Below, piece by piece: positions 1 to 11,513 of a DNA stretch of 64,000 nt (positions within the stretch are counted from its first letter, which is position 1; each line of letters begins with the position of its first letter). The DNA comes from Brachyhypopomus gauderio (lineage: Eukaryota; Chordata; Actinopteri; Gymnotiformes; Hypopomidae). Made by a program: the position numbers and the translations under genes. A model generated the notes under the pieces. That model searched no databases and was not told where the DNA came from. It was given only the letters and a program-made list of their open reading frames with translations. The DNA lies in contig NC_135218.1 of NCBI RefSeq assembly GCF_052324685.1, forward strand, positions 12,190,858-12,254,857, given 5' to 3'.

Positions 1-362
1 CATTTTATATTTCACCAGAAGATGGCAGTAGACTCCAAAAAAGCTATTTTATATTTCACCTTTCACGAAGGAAAGCTGATTCCCTTTACCTTCTGGAGAT
101 AATATTGACTATTGCTATCTAGATCCTACAACCTTGTTCAAGCAGCGATGCTGGTATTGTAGGCTCCGACTGCAATGTTACTCTCCAGGTGAACCTCGGA
201 GAAAAGATACGAGATGTAGTAAATATGTAACAGATTAATCAAAGGCCAAACTAAACAGATGAGACATGCGCGTTAAACTGCGCTAACTTGTTAGCTTGCT
301 GCGTAGCTAGCCTCCAATTTATTTAAACTAAATACAACAAAGGGTATAAAAATGAGTGCCGT

Positions 363-560
363 AGCTGGAAGCCTAAAACCTACCACTTCCATACAGAATG
401 GGAGGAGGATTTGTTTCACTATATTTCACTATGTCATACGTGCGTTTGCCTCATCTGTCAGTGTGCCGTTGCTATTCCAAAGAAGGGAAATGTGGAGCGG
501 CATTTTCAGACTCTTCAAGCATCATTTCGGGTGTCACTTCATTGTTAAACACAAGACGTC
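363..560 (+). pseudogene. hAT transposase N-terminal zinc-finger remnant
   Basis: One frame starting at a TGG codon near 364 has no methionine start but reads as a zinc-finger module: HTEWEEDLF, then CVCLICQCAVAIPKKGNVERHF. The C-x2-C followed by the VERHF histidine resembles the BED-like N-terminal finger of GTF2IRD2/ZBED-type hAT-derived proteins. The frame stops near 550. No DDE domain or dimerisation domain follows, so this is a fragment. The family call rests on remembered motif similarity. Confidence 0.5.
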
Positions 561-869
561 CTTCCAATGGAGATGATAAAAGAGGCATTTGTTGAATCCG
601 CTGATTCTTTTTTCCAAGCGCTCTGAAACCACGGCCGAGGATTTGAGCCAGCAACTTGAAAGGATATTGCGGACTGCGAGTGTTTCTTGCTACAATTAGC
701 GATACTTTAAAATACTTATATACTTAATACTTAAATAAATATAAATAAATAAAATACCTTATCCTAAAGTGAAAAGAAAGAGTACACAATATCAAATAGC
801 AATAATAATAACAAATAATGATAATATAGAAGAAATACATTTGTTTTGCATTTTTATTGTAGGTAGATC

Positions 870-1290
870 ATTTTGACTTGGTAATCTTATAAGTAGCTCG
901 CAAGCTGAAAAGGTGTGGGCACCCCTACTCCACAGGATACCCTGAGTAGCACAGTCAAACGAACGCCTTCTCCAGATCGACAAAACACGTGTTTCATAAC
1001 TAGGAAGGAACCTGAATTGTTCCTCTTGTAACTGAGGTAAAACCATCAGCCAGACTCTGATCTCCAGTACCCCTTCACAGACCTTACCAGGATAGCTAAG
1101 GAGTGTGATCCTTCAAAACTTGGAGCACACCCTCCGATCCCCTTTCTTGAAAAAGGGAACCACCACCTGCATCTGCCAGTCCAGAGGTACCACCCTCGAT
1201 GTCTACACAAAAACCCAGAGCCTTAAAGAACTCAGGGCGGAATTCATCTAGCCTGGAGCCTTGCCACCAAGGAATTTTCCAACTCAATTG
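870..1290 (-). pseudogene. Degenerate LINE reverse transcriptase fragment
   Basis: On the minus strand, broken frames give pieces of a non-LTR RT. Near 1287-1096 they read DEFRPEFFKALGF, followed by a segment resembling the usual GVVVPLFKKGD block. Near 1046-900 they read QEEQFRFLPSYET, resembling the EEQCGFRPGRGT block, and then a DRVPRGILWEVL-like block (here DCATQGILWSRG). The order is right for the fingers and palm of a fish non-LTR element (RTE/Rex-like), but frameshifts separate the blocks and the YADD box is not seen. It is a dead 5'- and 3'-truncated copy. The exact clade is uncertain. Confidence 0.55.
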
Positions 1291-1477
1291 GTCACATCAG
1301 CCCAAGTGGGTGTACTCTAACTGTCGTGGGTGTGGTTGACGACCGGGGGTGGTGAGCGTAAATTGTTACACTGGCGGTATAAAATGTTGCCGGATCGAGG
1401 CAAACAGTTGCCGGAACGCGCGCTTCAAAATTAAAGAGTTCCCGGATCCTGTTCTGGCAGGATCCGGCTCAAATTAA

Positions 1478-2079
1478 GCCCTGGGAAGAACAATGTAAAG
1501 TGGGAGCCACTGGTGGACCCACGCAAGGTGCTGATGCCACCACTACACATCAAGTTGGGGCTCATAAAACAATTTGTCAGGGCTCTAGATAAGGAGTCGA
1601 GAGCTTTCAATTACCTCCAAGATCTTTTCCCTAAGCTGTCTGAAGCAAAGATCAAAGCTGGTGTCTTCGTCGGACCACAAATCAAGAAGATCATAGAGTG
1701 CAGTGAATTTCCCAAGAAGCTGAATAGGAAGGAGAGAGCGGCTTGGAACAGTTTTGTCACAGTGGTTCGCGGCTTCCTAGGCAATCATAAAGATGAAAAC
1801 TATGTACTGGTTCAGACTCTGATAAAGAACTATGCTGCAATGGGCTGCAGGATGTCACTCAAAATCCATATCCTTGATGCTCATCTTGATAAGTTCAAAG
1901 AGAACATGGGAGCTTATTCAGAGGAGCAAGGCGAGCGCTTCTACCAGGACATTATGAACTTTGAACGCCGTTACCAAGGACAATATAACGAGAACATGAT
2001 GGGCGACTATATTTGGGGATTGATTCATGAAACTGATTTGCAGTATAGTCATAAATCTCGGAAAACCACACACTTCTGA
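1478..2079 (+). CDS. C-terminal exon of a multi-copy uncharacterised family (mobile-element associated)
   Basis: An uninterrupted frame runs from about 1478 (in frame through NNVKWEPLVDPRK) to a TGA at 2077-2079, ending in SRKSRKTTHF. The start at 1513 is only a GTG, so the coding part begins further upstream or in a missing exon. Recognisable blocks are PPLHIKLGLIKQFVRALDKE, FPKLSEAKIKAGVFVGPQI, AAWNSFVTVVRGFLGNHK and GAYSEEQGERFYQDI. I recall this sequence as a family repeated in many fish and arthropod genomes, without a settled function. The absence of stops over about 200 codons suggests a young copy or constraint. No promoter or partner exon is visible, and the surroundings are transposon debris. 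Confidence 0.45.
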
Positions 2080-2321
2080 ACAGTTTTTGGTAATCTGTGT
2101 AAATTTGCAATGCCTATAGTGTTCTTCGTCTGACTGTATAAATGAGAAGATGCAAAATCGTCTCTTTCTATAATAAAAATTCATAATGTTCGTTGCCGTG
2201 GTCACAAAAGCAAAGTTTATGATGAATGTAAGCAATTTTTACTTTGTTTTAGACATAAGCAATTTGAATAAAACATTAAAAAGCTGGGAACAAAACTTGT
2301 GTTACATAGTGTTATCCAACA

Positions 2322-2450
2322 ACCAGTGGCGCAAAAAGGGGGTATGCAGCGTATGCAACACATAGGGGCGCTGCACTAGAGGGGGCGCCAAATCGATGCC
2401 AGAAAATTATTTGCCGAGTTGGTTGGGGGGTGGGGGATGGAGTGCGGGGG
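2322..2450. mobile_element. End of a non-autonomous DNA transposon (hAT-like)
   Basis: The segment starting CAGTGGCGCAAAAAGG, with runs such as GGGGCGCTGCACTAGAGGGG, resembles the terminal sequence of a common fish non-autonomous element whose ends begin CAGTGGCG. The matching opposite terminus and a target duplication were not found, so the right boundary is arbitrary. Confidence 0.35.
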
Positions 2451-2574
2451 GTGCCGATAGTATGTTTGCATACACCTCAGAAAGTATGTAGTTGCAACCC
2501 TGCCAACAACAGAGAGGTTTGCAGCTTGAGTTGCTTTGTATTGCACACCTGAAAAGACAGTAGCATCCATGTGT

Positions 2575-3015
2575 ACTGAAGGCAGGGTTTATTTCTGCAA
2601 TTCAATCAACAGTCATGTAATTCTGCTTGTCTTTGTTCAACTGAGGCAAAGCTCATCACAGGGACTATACAAAGGGAGTTTGTCCCTCCTTCCTCTTGCT
2701 CCCACATAGCGTCTCGTTGCAAATTAACTATGCACATAACTCAATTAATACAGTATCGCATTTCTGTCTACCAAATTACATACAATATACACTCGTCCCA
2801 CAAACAAATACATGGTGGTGATTAGCTATCACCTGAGATAACGAGTTAGCATGAACGTTTTTATCAAAGAATCTCAAAAAACAGCCGGAGTAGAATCAGC
2901 AGTAGGAATGGGCAGTGGAGCGGTCCAGGACATTGGAAAACAAATTCAGAAAATGAATTTGTTTAACCGTTTGAAAAATACCATCCAGTCATGTACACAG
3001 AAATTGTAAAAAGTA
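2575..3015. other. No gene seen
   Basis: AT-rich sequence between element fragments with no convincing coding frame. The stretch 2575-2770 has the look of an LTR or 3' UTR read in reverse (a TTTATT motif near its left end), but no second copy is present in the window to prove it. Confidence 0.4.
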
Positions 3016-3149
3016 TTGTTGCATCCACGAAAAAAGGAGTCTGTGCTCATTTCAACTGAAATTGACTTTTATTATAAACACACCACTCATTTTACCACCG
3101 AACCTCTGCTCGTGCTGACAGCTATCCTCACTCAGCCGCGTTCACTTCA

Positions 3150-3478
3150 TGTTGATGGTGTCTCAATGGGCTCGCACTGTGGGGCTGCGTCCGGGGGTGC
3201 ACCGAACGCGAGGTCCACCAGCATGCAAAGTTCTCTGCCAAACATGAGGCATGCAGGAGTGAACCCTGTATATTCCTGTACAGCCAAGCAGCACGCAAGT
3301 AGAAGCACGGGTAGGCGTACATCCCAGTCTTTCTGGTGCTCACTGGTAACTATGGCGAGCTGGGTCGCATATGTTCAGTTAAACCATGAAATTCCTACCC
3401 TGGTTGCTATGCAGCGTCTCAGGTACTCCAAAACGACAAAAGAACTCGTTCACCAGTACCGACGCGGTCGTGGTAGTA
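3150..3478 (-). pseudogene. Gypsy integrase C-proximal fragment
   Basis: Starting immediately after the deletion joint, the minus strand reads VLVNEFFCRFGVPETLHSNQ. This is the block before the second catalytic Asp (the usual SDQG is SNQG here, so that Asp is lost). After a gap it continues with HQKDWDVRLPVLLLA and TGFTPACLMFGREL, the conserved end of the catalytic core. The zinc-binding HHCC module and first Asp are missing. Confidence 0.7.
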
Positions 3479-3479
3479 C

Positions 3480-4449
3480 TGTAAACTGCCACAACTCCTT
3501 CCCGATAGTGAAAGCCAATCGCTCCTTGGCTGGCTTGGTTAGGGGAACTTGCCAGTACCCACTGCATAGGTCTAGGGAAGTGAACCACGTTGAGCTCGCA
3601 AGCAGTTCTAAAGACTCGTCAACCCTCGGCAATGGGTACGCGTCAAGCTTTGTGATCGCTTTGAGATGCCTGTAGTCCACACAGAATCTTCAGTCACCAC
3701 TTTTCTTTTGCACCAGGACTACAGATGATACCCACGGGCTACTCGAGGGTTCAATAATGCCCGCCTCCACCATATCACTAACCAGCTTCTCCGTTATCTT
3801 GCGTCTCGCGAATGGCATGCAGTGGGGTCGGGAGCGGATTGGTTTCGTGTTGCCGGTTTTGATATCATGTGATGCTAACATGGTTCTAGAGCAGTCGTGG
3901 TCTAACAGGGCGAAGATGTCTATGTATTCCTCTAACAAGGACCAGACCCGAGCTCCTTGTCCGGCATCTAATTGGCCCACACAGTGAGTCCACATCTTGT
4001 GGACGGCCACAGTAACCTGCGCAGTGGGCTTGTTCTGCTCACACTCCATGTATTTCCCCGGCAGTTCACTACCGAACGACACAGCCCCAGAACCACAGTG
4101 CACGTCTGCCCCCGCCCGCCTTAAGAAATCTAGACCTAAGATACATTCGTCACATGTGTGGCCCAACCAATACTTCTGTGTGAACGCACGCCGTCCGAAA
4201 TCCACCCTCGACCATAGTATGCTTATTCAACACCACTCTTCCTCCCGTTACCGTAACTAGGTCTAGATGTTCCCCAGTGATAATTCTCGTCTCGGGCCCA
4301 AAAACCCACGTACCATAACGTAGTACAGACACAGCTGACCCCGTATCAATTGAGGCACTCACCTGGCGTCCGTTTATGACTAGGGGGGTGTAGAATCCAT
4401 TGAAGCCCAACTCCAGCATGATCTTGCCCACCGTTCCGCTGGCTCCCAT
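3480..4449 (-). pseudogene. Gypsy protease and partial reverse transcriptase
   Basis: The protease motif SIDTGSAVSVL lies near 4340 in the frame 4449-4150. It overlaps in a shifted frame a second block (4205-3690) with CILGLDFLRRAGADV, then IKTGNTKPIRSRPHCMPFA and IIEPSSSPWVSSVVLVQKKS. These are the C-terminal flap of protease and RT motif 1. The next frame (3680-3480) carries MDYRHLKAITKLDAYPLPRV and FTSLDLCSGYWQVPL, which are RT motifs 2-3. The sequence stops before the YxDD catalytic box because of the deletion at about 3478. At least two frameshifts are present. Confidence 0.8.
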
Positions 4450-4629
4450 CCCGGTCTGGTGGGAGGCGATGGCTGTATTGCTGCTCCGCTAGAGAACACC
4501 AGTTCCGCCTTCACTGCTTCCTCTACTGCCGCATCCAACGACGCTGGGTCCTTCAGGAGCATGTACTGTCGCAGTTTGAAAGGTTCCAGGGCCTATACGA
4601 ACCAGTCCAACGCCAGGGTCCACCTAACT

Positions 4630-5229
4630 GCCTCAGGGAAAGTGGGGTACGCTTAGCGCAACAGCAGTGAGAGGTCTGCTGCCAGGTCCGCAATACATTT
4701 TCCCCGAGTGCAACGCCTTTGTATCAGTCTCTGCCAAGACCGAACCACGCAAAGCAGACAGCTCCTGTAAGTCCTCGTCTCTGAACTCGATGAGGACTCT
4801 ATGACATGCATAGTTGCACCACCATCTCCCTTTCCGACCAGCCCAGCGTTCTTGCCGCAACCCTCAACTGTGCGTCGAAATCAGCCCAGTCAGCGGACCC
4901 GTCGAATTGGGGCAGTGACAATGGCGAGTTAATTGCAATCCAATCCGGGTTCCACATCGCTGTGTCGCGGCGTTCAGGCAAAGGTAGACCCATGAGCCGG
5001 TCGGTTTCGGGCCAGCCGGGTGTCTCCGACCCGAGCGACGCTGCGTGGTTCAGATCCGTTGACCGCAGTTCATCCTTCCACCACTCTGGTTTTGCCGTGC
5101 TGTGACTGTCAGCGAGGTCCCGCAGCTCCTGTCGCAGCAGCTCCTCCTCACGCTGTAGCTGTCTGTCCACCTCGTTGATCTGGTCCATCAGTTCGTGCAG
5201 ATCAGCCCGAGGCCTACTTCTGACACCAA
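4630..5229 (-). pseudogene. Gypsy gag-like region, frameshifted
   Basis: The minus-strand frame contains a Glu/Arg-rich helical segment (LHELMDQINEVDRQLQREEE) and then LSLPQFDGSADWADFDAQLR. The latter is the typical start of a Ty3/Gypsy retrotransposon gag domain (PxFDG...W..F). The frame breaks near 4800 and continues in another frame (LIEFRDEDLQELSALRG). It would form the capsid-like particle of the retrotransposon. In this copy it is inactive. Confidence 0.6.
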
Positions 5230-5230
5230 T

Positions 5231-5575
5231 TGTCACATCCGCGAAGAAAGGAGTCTGACGAGAGGAGTTCATTTCAACAGAAAGTGGCTTTTATTATGAA
5301 CACACCACTCATTTCACCACCAAACCTCTGCTCGTGATGACAGCCACCTCACTCAGCCGCCGGTGATGGTGTCTAAATTTCCCCACATATCATACACTTC
5401 AGTATCCCCGAGCATGTTCCCCATGCCCCCATAACTACCAACAACAGAACAACTGCATATCGATTAACAATTTTACTTAATTATGTATATAACTTCGCTC
5501 TCTTCTCCACACATTGCCCAGCATCCTCTCCGATGAGGGCAGGGCCTGTCAGTCTGCATACCCAGCGCCGTCACA
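5231..5575 (-). repeat. 5' LTR of the Gypsy element (345 bp)
   Basis: On the plus strand it runs from TGTCACATCC to GCGCCGTCACA, with TG...CA ends. Immediately inside (5230-5213 on the minus strand) is TTGGTGTCAGAAGTAGG, which looks like a primer binding site. The left-hand partner at 3019-3160 keeps only about the first 140 bp. Confidence 0.65.
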
Positions 5576-5778
5576 GTATGTTCAGGCATTGTTAGGCAGC
5601 CGCTAAGCAGTGGCGCTATCCAACCATCAAGCTGGCATTTCTTCTAAACAACCATCAATAGTGGCAAACAAATGCCCAAATGACCCTTCTTTTGTCTTCA
5701 TTTTTAGAGGAGCCTGGATGTGTACAGTCTTACAACCATACTTTTGAGGATTTTGTTGTTTTTTGTGGATAGATGTGT

Positions 5779-5900
5779 AACAACTACAGCGCCCTCCATG
5801 AGTGAGATTATGCTTCTGTAATAAAATAATGAATTTTAAGGCTTCTAACACATTTTAACTAGGGGTGCCAATAATTATGGAAGACGCTGTTGTGATACTT
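5779..5900. mobile_element. Short Tc1-like MITE remnant
   Basis: Left end ACAGCGCCCTCCAT and right end GGTGCCAATAATTATGGAAG...CGCTGT are in inverted orientation and match the recalled terminal sequence of a fish Tc1-like element (GGGTGCCAATAATTATGGAGGG). About 100 bp of unrelated sequence lies between them. Confidence 0.45.
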
Positions 5901-6360
5901 TTTTTTCTTGGAAAGGTTTTCTTCAATGTGCAGTGTTTCTTTTTTCTTTTTCATTTGTGTGTGTGCAGACCTGAGGTTGTATTGAGTATTTATACATTCC
6001 TCACTACTCTCTAAGGTTTAGGCTATATTTACTATTACTATACAGCATTATACACAATTACTATTGCTACACAAACACTTGTGCCACTGCTGATTACTAA
6101 ATTATTTTTAAAATGTTGTTTAACAGCTTTGTCCAAGCTAATTTATTTGAGCAGCCTAGCATTGAATTCCTTACCCATACAGTTGAAGTGGCAGTTGGGG
6201 AAAGTCCTAGATACCTACTATATCACAACAATAAATGAGTTATTCGTTATATTAATCACTGTAATCAGTGAGTTGTCTTCAATGAACAGTATCTCATTTG
6301 TAACTAATTGTTGTGCCTGTCAAATGTAAAGGCTTGATTCTTAAAACAGGTAGATAATCT
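5901..6360. other. No gene seen
   Basis: AT-rich sequence with no conserved protein frame, RNA gene or clear repeat boundary recognised. Confidence 0.4.
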
Positions 6361-6364
6361 TATC

Positions 6365-6650
6365 TACAATGGGCTGGTGTGGCTGCCAGTTCTTTCAGCC
6401 AAGCCAGAGCACACCTTATTCTAATTGCTCAGTCAATGGGTCTCACTCTTTAGACCACTGAGTAGAAGAACAGGGTGTGCTCCTGTTGTACCAGAGTGGG
6501 GAAGAGGTAGTTGTACTAGCTTTTTACACATGCCTGTTCCTGGTCTAAATGACAGTGTGTTGTCAAATGCATGATTTACTGATATTATGACATTAGGTCT
6601 TTTGTCTGATAGTTGCTCTGGACAAGGGCATCTGCTAAATGTTTTAAGGG
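6365..6650 (+). repeat. SINE-like repeat with LINE-type 3' tail
   Basis: The block ends in GTTGCTCTGGACAAGGGCAT followed by CTGCTAAATG. This is the 3' tail shared by several fish SINEs of the V-SINE/DANA type and a partner LINE. The 5' part is not clearly tRNA-like. Strand follows the tail orientation. Confidence 0.45.
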
Positions 6651-6779
6651 GTTAATCCATGCTTTGTTAAAATAAATCATTGTACTTTATTATCTAACCC
6701 AACTGCTTCTGACTTTTATTGTGCTCACCATTTAAGGGTTTCAGAATTTCTAACACAAAGGTCACTTGGTCTCTTGTTT

Positions 6780-8690
6780 TTTAGTTTGTCTGTTGCTATT
6801 AACTGTCAACACATGTAGAACCAAATCAGAAAAAAACTACTAACTGTAGTGATAAAGTGTTTTATATTTGTTACCAACAGAATAAAAAAAATTAATAGTC
6901 ACCAGAAATAAGCACAGAAGTTTTGTTTTTCAAAAAATATAGAATTTCCCAGACACCCTTGACGCCACATCCCAGTTGTCAAATTGCTGTACATCTAACA
7001 ACCATGGATATAGTGAGTTTTTATTTTCCAGTTAATTCTAACCACTAAGTAGTAATTTAGGGTACTAACCTAAACCTATTATTTCAGTATACAGTTCCGG
7101 GTCATATACTTAATCTCAGTTCTTTGGCCAGGTTGTAAGTCCCCCTAGACTTAAGTGTAAAATGAATAACTATTGTACATTCTGCAGTGCAGCTTTCATG
7201 GTAGACATTCTCCTGTCTGATGATGATTGAGTGGGAACAACACATTCAGTGAAGCTGTATCTGAGTATTTTGTGAAGCGCCAACACTAAGAGATAAACAT
7301 GCACTTTGTTCATCACCCAAAAGAAGGGGCTCCATAATAGGGATGGAGTTACGATGATTCAAGGGGCCTTTGACTGACATGGGCCCAAAGAATATCAAGA
7401 GATAAATTTTGGAAAAAATAGCTAGCCAGGTCTGATCGCTAGTCAAGTACAATATAAAGAATAACCACTAATGTTACACTAATGACCATTCACTCACAGG
7501 CATGTGATTTATAATTACAAAGAAGACAAGACTTCATTTATGTAATCAAAATGCTATGTTCATCTTGGGTACATATATCCACAGCCCACATATGAAGGAG
7601 CAATTGCCTGATTTAAGCTCTGCCTCACTCCACATGATGATACCACAGACACACCACTATGCAGATATACAATATAACAAAGCTGATAGACTGAATTCAC
7701 AATTAATGTGACATGTTATTGCTCATTTGGTATGTTGTTTAAATATCTGCATTTGTGAGGTGTTCTTTTATCTCAGAAAGAAGAGGGGATTTACTGATAT
7801 TCAGTCAGTTTTAATTTCATTCAACACTAGATGTCACTAGACAGAAGTTAGGTTGAACCAATGAGGCAGGAGACGGAAAACATTTAAAAAGGAGAACGTG
7901 ACCACTCATTCAAGCAAGTGTTTGTCCTGTTTTCTTCTAAACACACATGCAAGAAAACAGCACATTGCTAACCAATTGTTTGGGAACTTTGATGTAGCCA
8001 TCGTCCTCGTGCAGTCAGGAAGTAAACAACTCATCACATCATACAGGAACTCTTTTACAGCCTTACAACTAAAACATTTTATTTGGTCACTATTGTGACC
8101 GATATGCAGTGACAATTCATTTACACATTACCTGAATTGTGAGGGAGGTAATAGAAGCTGAAAACATTCATTCATTACTGACCCATATATTGACCCATAT
8201 AGGCCTACTTGTCTTTAATGATTCATAGACTCAGACTCAAAGAGTAAGCTCATGTATTCATTTGTTGTTTTGAGCAGCATGTTCAGTGTCAGTCTGGGTT
8301 ACTTTCAACATTATATTTTAATTGTTTTTATTTTTAGTTAACACAACAGTATAAACATTGTGTTCGACATATTTTTACTTTTAGTCAGCACAACAGTATA
8401 AAGAACAATATGAAAATAGTTGGCATATAATTTTGAATTCATTTGAATGACAATCACTTAATCAGTATACTTTACGTAGTTTATACTACAACCCAAAATA
8501 TTATCTAAATCCGAGATTGCAGAACTGGAAATCAAGGTCAGCAATGTTCACCCATATTTAGAGGAAGATTGAAAAAAATACTGAAGTACACTTTTAAAAA
8601 AAATTAATGTTTAATAGTTAAACTATTGCTTAATAGTATGGCATATCTAATATGACATATGGCATATATGACTATATAATTGTAATATGT
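6780..8690 (+). other. 5' flank of duplicated unit A, no gene
   Basis: This stretch is alignable by eye with 22060-24920 upstream of copy B. Shared landmarks are CTGTCAACACAT (6807 and 22080), TTAATAGTCACCAGAAA (6893) against CAATAGTCACCAGAAAA (23627), ATATAGTGAGTTTTT (7008 and 23728), CATTACCTGAATTGTGAG (8128 and 24440) and GCAGCATGTTCA (8275 and 24580). It shows no coding frame of its own. It marks the left side of the segmental duplication. Confidence 0.6.
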
Positions 8691-8694
8691 TGTA

Positions 8695-8695
<1 letters not shown>

Positions 8696-8752
<57 letters not shown>
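8696..8752. repeat. (AAT)n microsatellite
   Basis: An uninterrupted AAT run directly abuts the 3' end of the minus-strand L2-type LINE. It probably grew from that element's ATT-rich tail. Confidence 0.9.
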
Positions 8753-10480
8753 CTTTATTTGTATAGCACCTTTCATACATACATGCTTTACATAAGTGCT
8801 TTACAGTATAAATAAAATAAACATTAAAAGGAGATAAGACAAAAAGACAAAAGGAAAATGTTAAAAGAAATTAAAGATAAAAATATTAAAATAACATAAA
8901 AAGTAAAAAAGGTAAATTAAATAAGATAATAAGAAATAAAGTAATTAGATAAAACTATTAAGATAATTGGATTTAGAAAATAATAGACAACATAATGTAA
9001 TAAAGTAAATAAGATTAAGAATTTCTTAACTAAAAGCGGATCTAAACAGGAATGTTTTGAGACTGTTCTTAAAACTATGCAGGGATGAAATGCCTCTGAG
9101 CTCTTCAGGAAGAGAATTCCAGAGCTTTGTGCCATAGTGGCTAAAAGCACCCTCGCCAATCTTTAATCGGCTTTTAGGAATCACCAGTAGATTACTGTTT
9201 GAAGACCTGAGAGACCTGACTGGAACATATCTAACCATCATTTCACTGAGGTAAAGAGGGGCAAGACCATGAAGACATTTAAAAACCATCACTAGAACCT
9301 TAAAATCTATTCTAAAGCTGACAGGTAACCAGTGCAGTGAGTGGAGTGCAGGTCTCTCTTTCTCCTGCGGGTCAGAACCCTTGCAGCCGCGTTCTGAACT
9401 CGCTGTAGGTGCAAAATATAGCTCTTTGGAAGAGCAGATCTAGCCTTGATGTGATAAATGCATGGACAAGTTTTTCACTGTCAGCAGGAGAGAGCATATC
9501 TCGTACCTTAGCGATGTTTCGAAGGTGAAAGTAAGCTGTCTTGCATGTAGTCATGATGTGTGATTTGAAGTTGAGCTCATTATCAAAGGTGACGCCCAGG
9601 TTCTAATCACATTGTCTGGCATTCAGATTCATATGATTTAAATAAGTCTGGACATCATTCCTCTGTGAATCACTGCCAAGAACAAGAACCTCTGTCTTCT
9701 GTTTATTTAACTGTAGAAAATTGTCAGACATCCATGTCTGTATATCATCTATGCAGTCAAACAGTGAGCAAATTGATTTTAGGGCTTTAGGTTCTAGCGA
9801 GATATACAGTTGAGTGTCATCTGCATATTGATGATAACTAATACCATGTTTATTAATTATGTGTGGTAACGGAAGCATATATAGGTTGAATAGTAACGGC
9901 CCAAGAATTGATCCTTGGGGGACGCCACAAGTTATTTTTTGACGTGTGGAGGAAGAGGTACCTAATGCTGCATAGTAATCACGCCCAGTTAGGTATGATC
10001 TAAACCAGTCTAAGACTAAGCCACTAAGGCCTACCCAGCTCTGTAGTCGATCAAGAAGTATTTCATGATCAACGGTGTCAAAAGCGGTGCTTAAATCTAG
10101 CAGAAAAAGTACTGAGAGTTTGCCTGCATCCTTATTCAATCTCTAGTCATTTACTACCTTATCTAGGGCTGTTTCAGTGCTGTGGAGAGCTCTGAAACCA
10201 GACTGAAAAGTGTCATTTATTTGATTTACTTTGACATAGTCATTCAACTGGATTGACACTACTTTTTCAATTATTTTGCTAAGAAAGGAAAGGTTAGATA
10301 TAGGTTGATAATTATTAAGAATTGTGGGATCAAGATTTCTGTTCTTTAATAGTGGTTTAACCATTGCAGTTAAACTGCAATTTAAAAATTTTAGGGAATT
10401 CACCCAATTGCAGAGACTGATTAACAATCGTTAGAACTTCATTTGCTAATGAGCTCAGAACCTGCTTGAAAAAGGAGGTT
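8753..10480 (-). mobile_element. 5'-truncated L2-type non-LTR retrotransposon
   Basis: The minus-strand frames, in order, carry RT block FLSKIIEKVVSIQLNDYV (10427-10143), then KLSVLFLLDLSTAFDTVDHE, CGVPQGSILGPLLFNLYM and HQYADDTQLYISL (10139-9603). The YADD catalytic pair is intact. A C-terminal tail module follows with HGLAPLYLSEM and KLWNSLPEELRG (9292-9026). The 3' end reads AAAGGTGCTATACAAATAAAG, next to the (ATT)n tail. The endonuclease domain and 5' UTR are missing, as in most 5'-truncated insertions. Two or three frameshifts or stops separate the blocks. It is absent from the equivalent place upstream of copy B, so it was inserted after the duplication. Confidence 0.85.
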
Positions 10481-11509
10481 CTGTAGTTGTAGCTCCGCCT
10501 ACTGTTAATTTACATGTATTTGCATGTTGGCGAAGTTGAAAACGAAAAAGAAAAGTGGAAAATGAAAATGAAAAGTGGAAAATGAAAAAGAAAACCACCA
10601 GCAGGTAGCGCCAATCCTCCTTTTTTATTTTAATTTCATTTTTGTCACTTATGACCCGTGCTCGAGTGAAACATTAAATTGCAAATTACGTGATTTCATT
10701 TTATTTTTAATTTTGTCATAATATTTTCACACATGTATGGAAAAAGAAATGGCAAAACGGTATTTTGATTTTCATTTTAGTGTTTTCATTTCAGTTTTAA
10801 TATTGGCAGGATCTACCTCCCATAGGACCAATTAAGTATTATATCGACATCGATTCTTAGTGTTAACTTGTAACTCCCGCGGTGGCCCAACTCAAACGTA
10901 GACCAAAAAACCGCACCCCGCGACCCCAGAATTTTTACCCGCGGAAGGAGTTTCAAACAAGCCCAATTTGGCGTGAAAACCGCGAACCTGGCAACTATGC
11001 TCTCCTTTAACAACGCGCTCAACACTGAACGTAGCGGGAGTTACAGCGGACCACGCAGAGAAAGGGTGGGGCCATTTCGTCCTAAATCCTGATTGGTTCA
11101 GTCCACTGTCTATATTGAAGATGTGCCAATGGGCTGCCCCCTCTAAATTGTGGGCCGGTCTCTTAGAAAAAAAAGGGAAGAAAAAAATCCATCGGCCCCT
11201 GAGGACTGTCGGCCCACCGGGCAAATGCCCGGTACACCAGATTACCAGTCCAGCCCTTCATCGAGATCATAGTTGAATTAGTATAATTAGTGTAGTGTTG
11301 TGCAGTGTAAATTCCTGCAGAACTCCTGAGTTAATTTTAAACCTGGAGTTTTACTGTGTGCGTTTAAACTGGGAATAACCTTTTTCTGACTCAGTGACTA
11401 CATGTACTGCAGTCGGTGGGATTCCTGCTCTATTTTACTCTGGCTTTGGCTTTTAGTTGTACTTCTGTGTAGTAACATTTATGCAGATGCCATAAAACAT
11501 TCTTTGCAG
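10481..11509. other. Upstream region of transporter copy A
   Basis: A purine-rich stretch of repeated AAAATGAAAAAG-like units (10535-10590) is followed by sequence with no protein frame. From about 11300 it is alignable with the region just upstream of copy B (25480-25690). This includes the conserved splice acceptor CTTTGCAG immediately before TGATATGGC, so the first coding exon is preceded by a 5'-UTR intron. The promoter lies further upstream and was not located. Confidence 0.5.
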
Positions 11510-11513
11510 TGAT

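Larger units (their letters stand above)
3019..5575 (-). mobile_element. Internally deleted Ty3/Gypsy LTR retrotransposon
   Basis: Read on the minus strand, the order is 5' LTR (5575-5231), primer-binding-like sequence, gag, protease, RT, integrase end, then a shortened 3' LTR (about 3160-3019). The two LTR segments share the stretch running from GGAGTCTG through CTTTTATTAT to CTCACTCAGCCGC. RT is joined directly to the late part of integrase near 3478, so the rest of RT, RNase H and the start of integrase are deleted. Frameshifts break gag. The copy cannot be autonomous. Confidence 0.8.
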
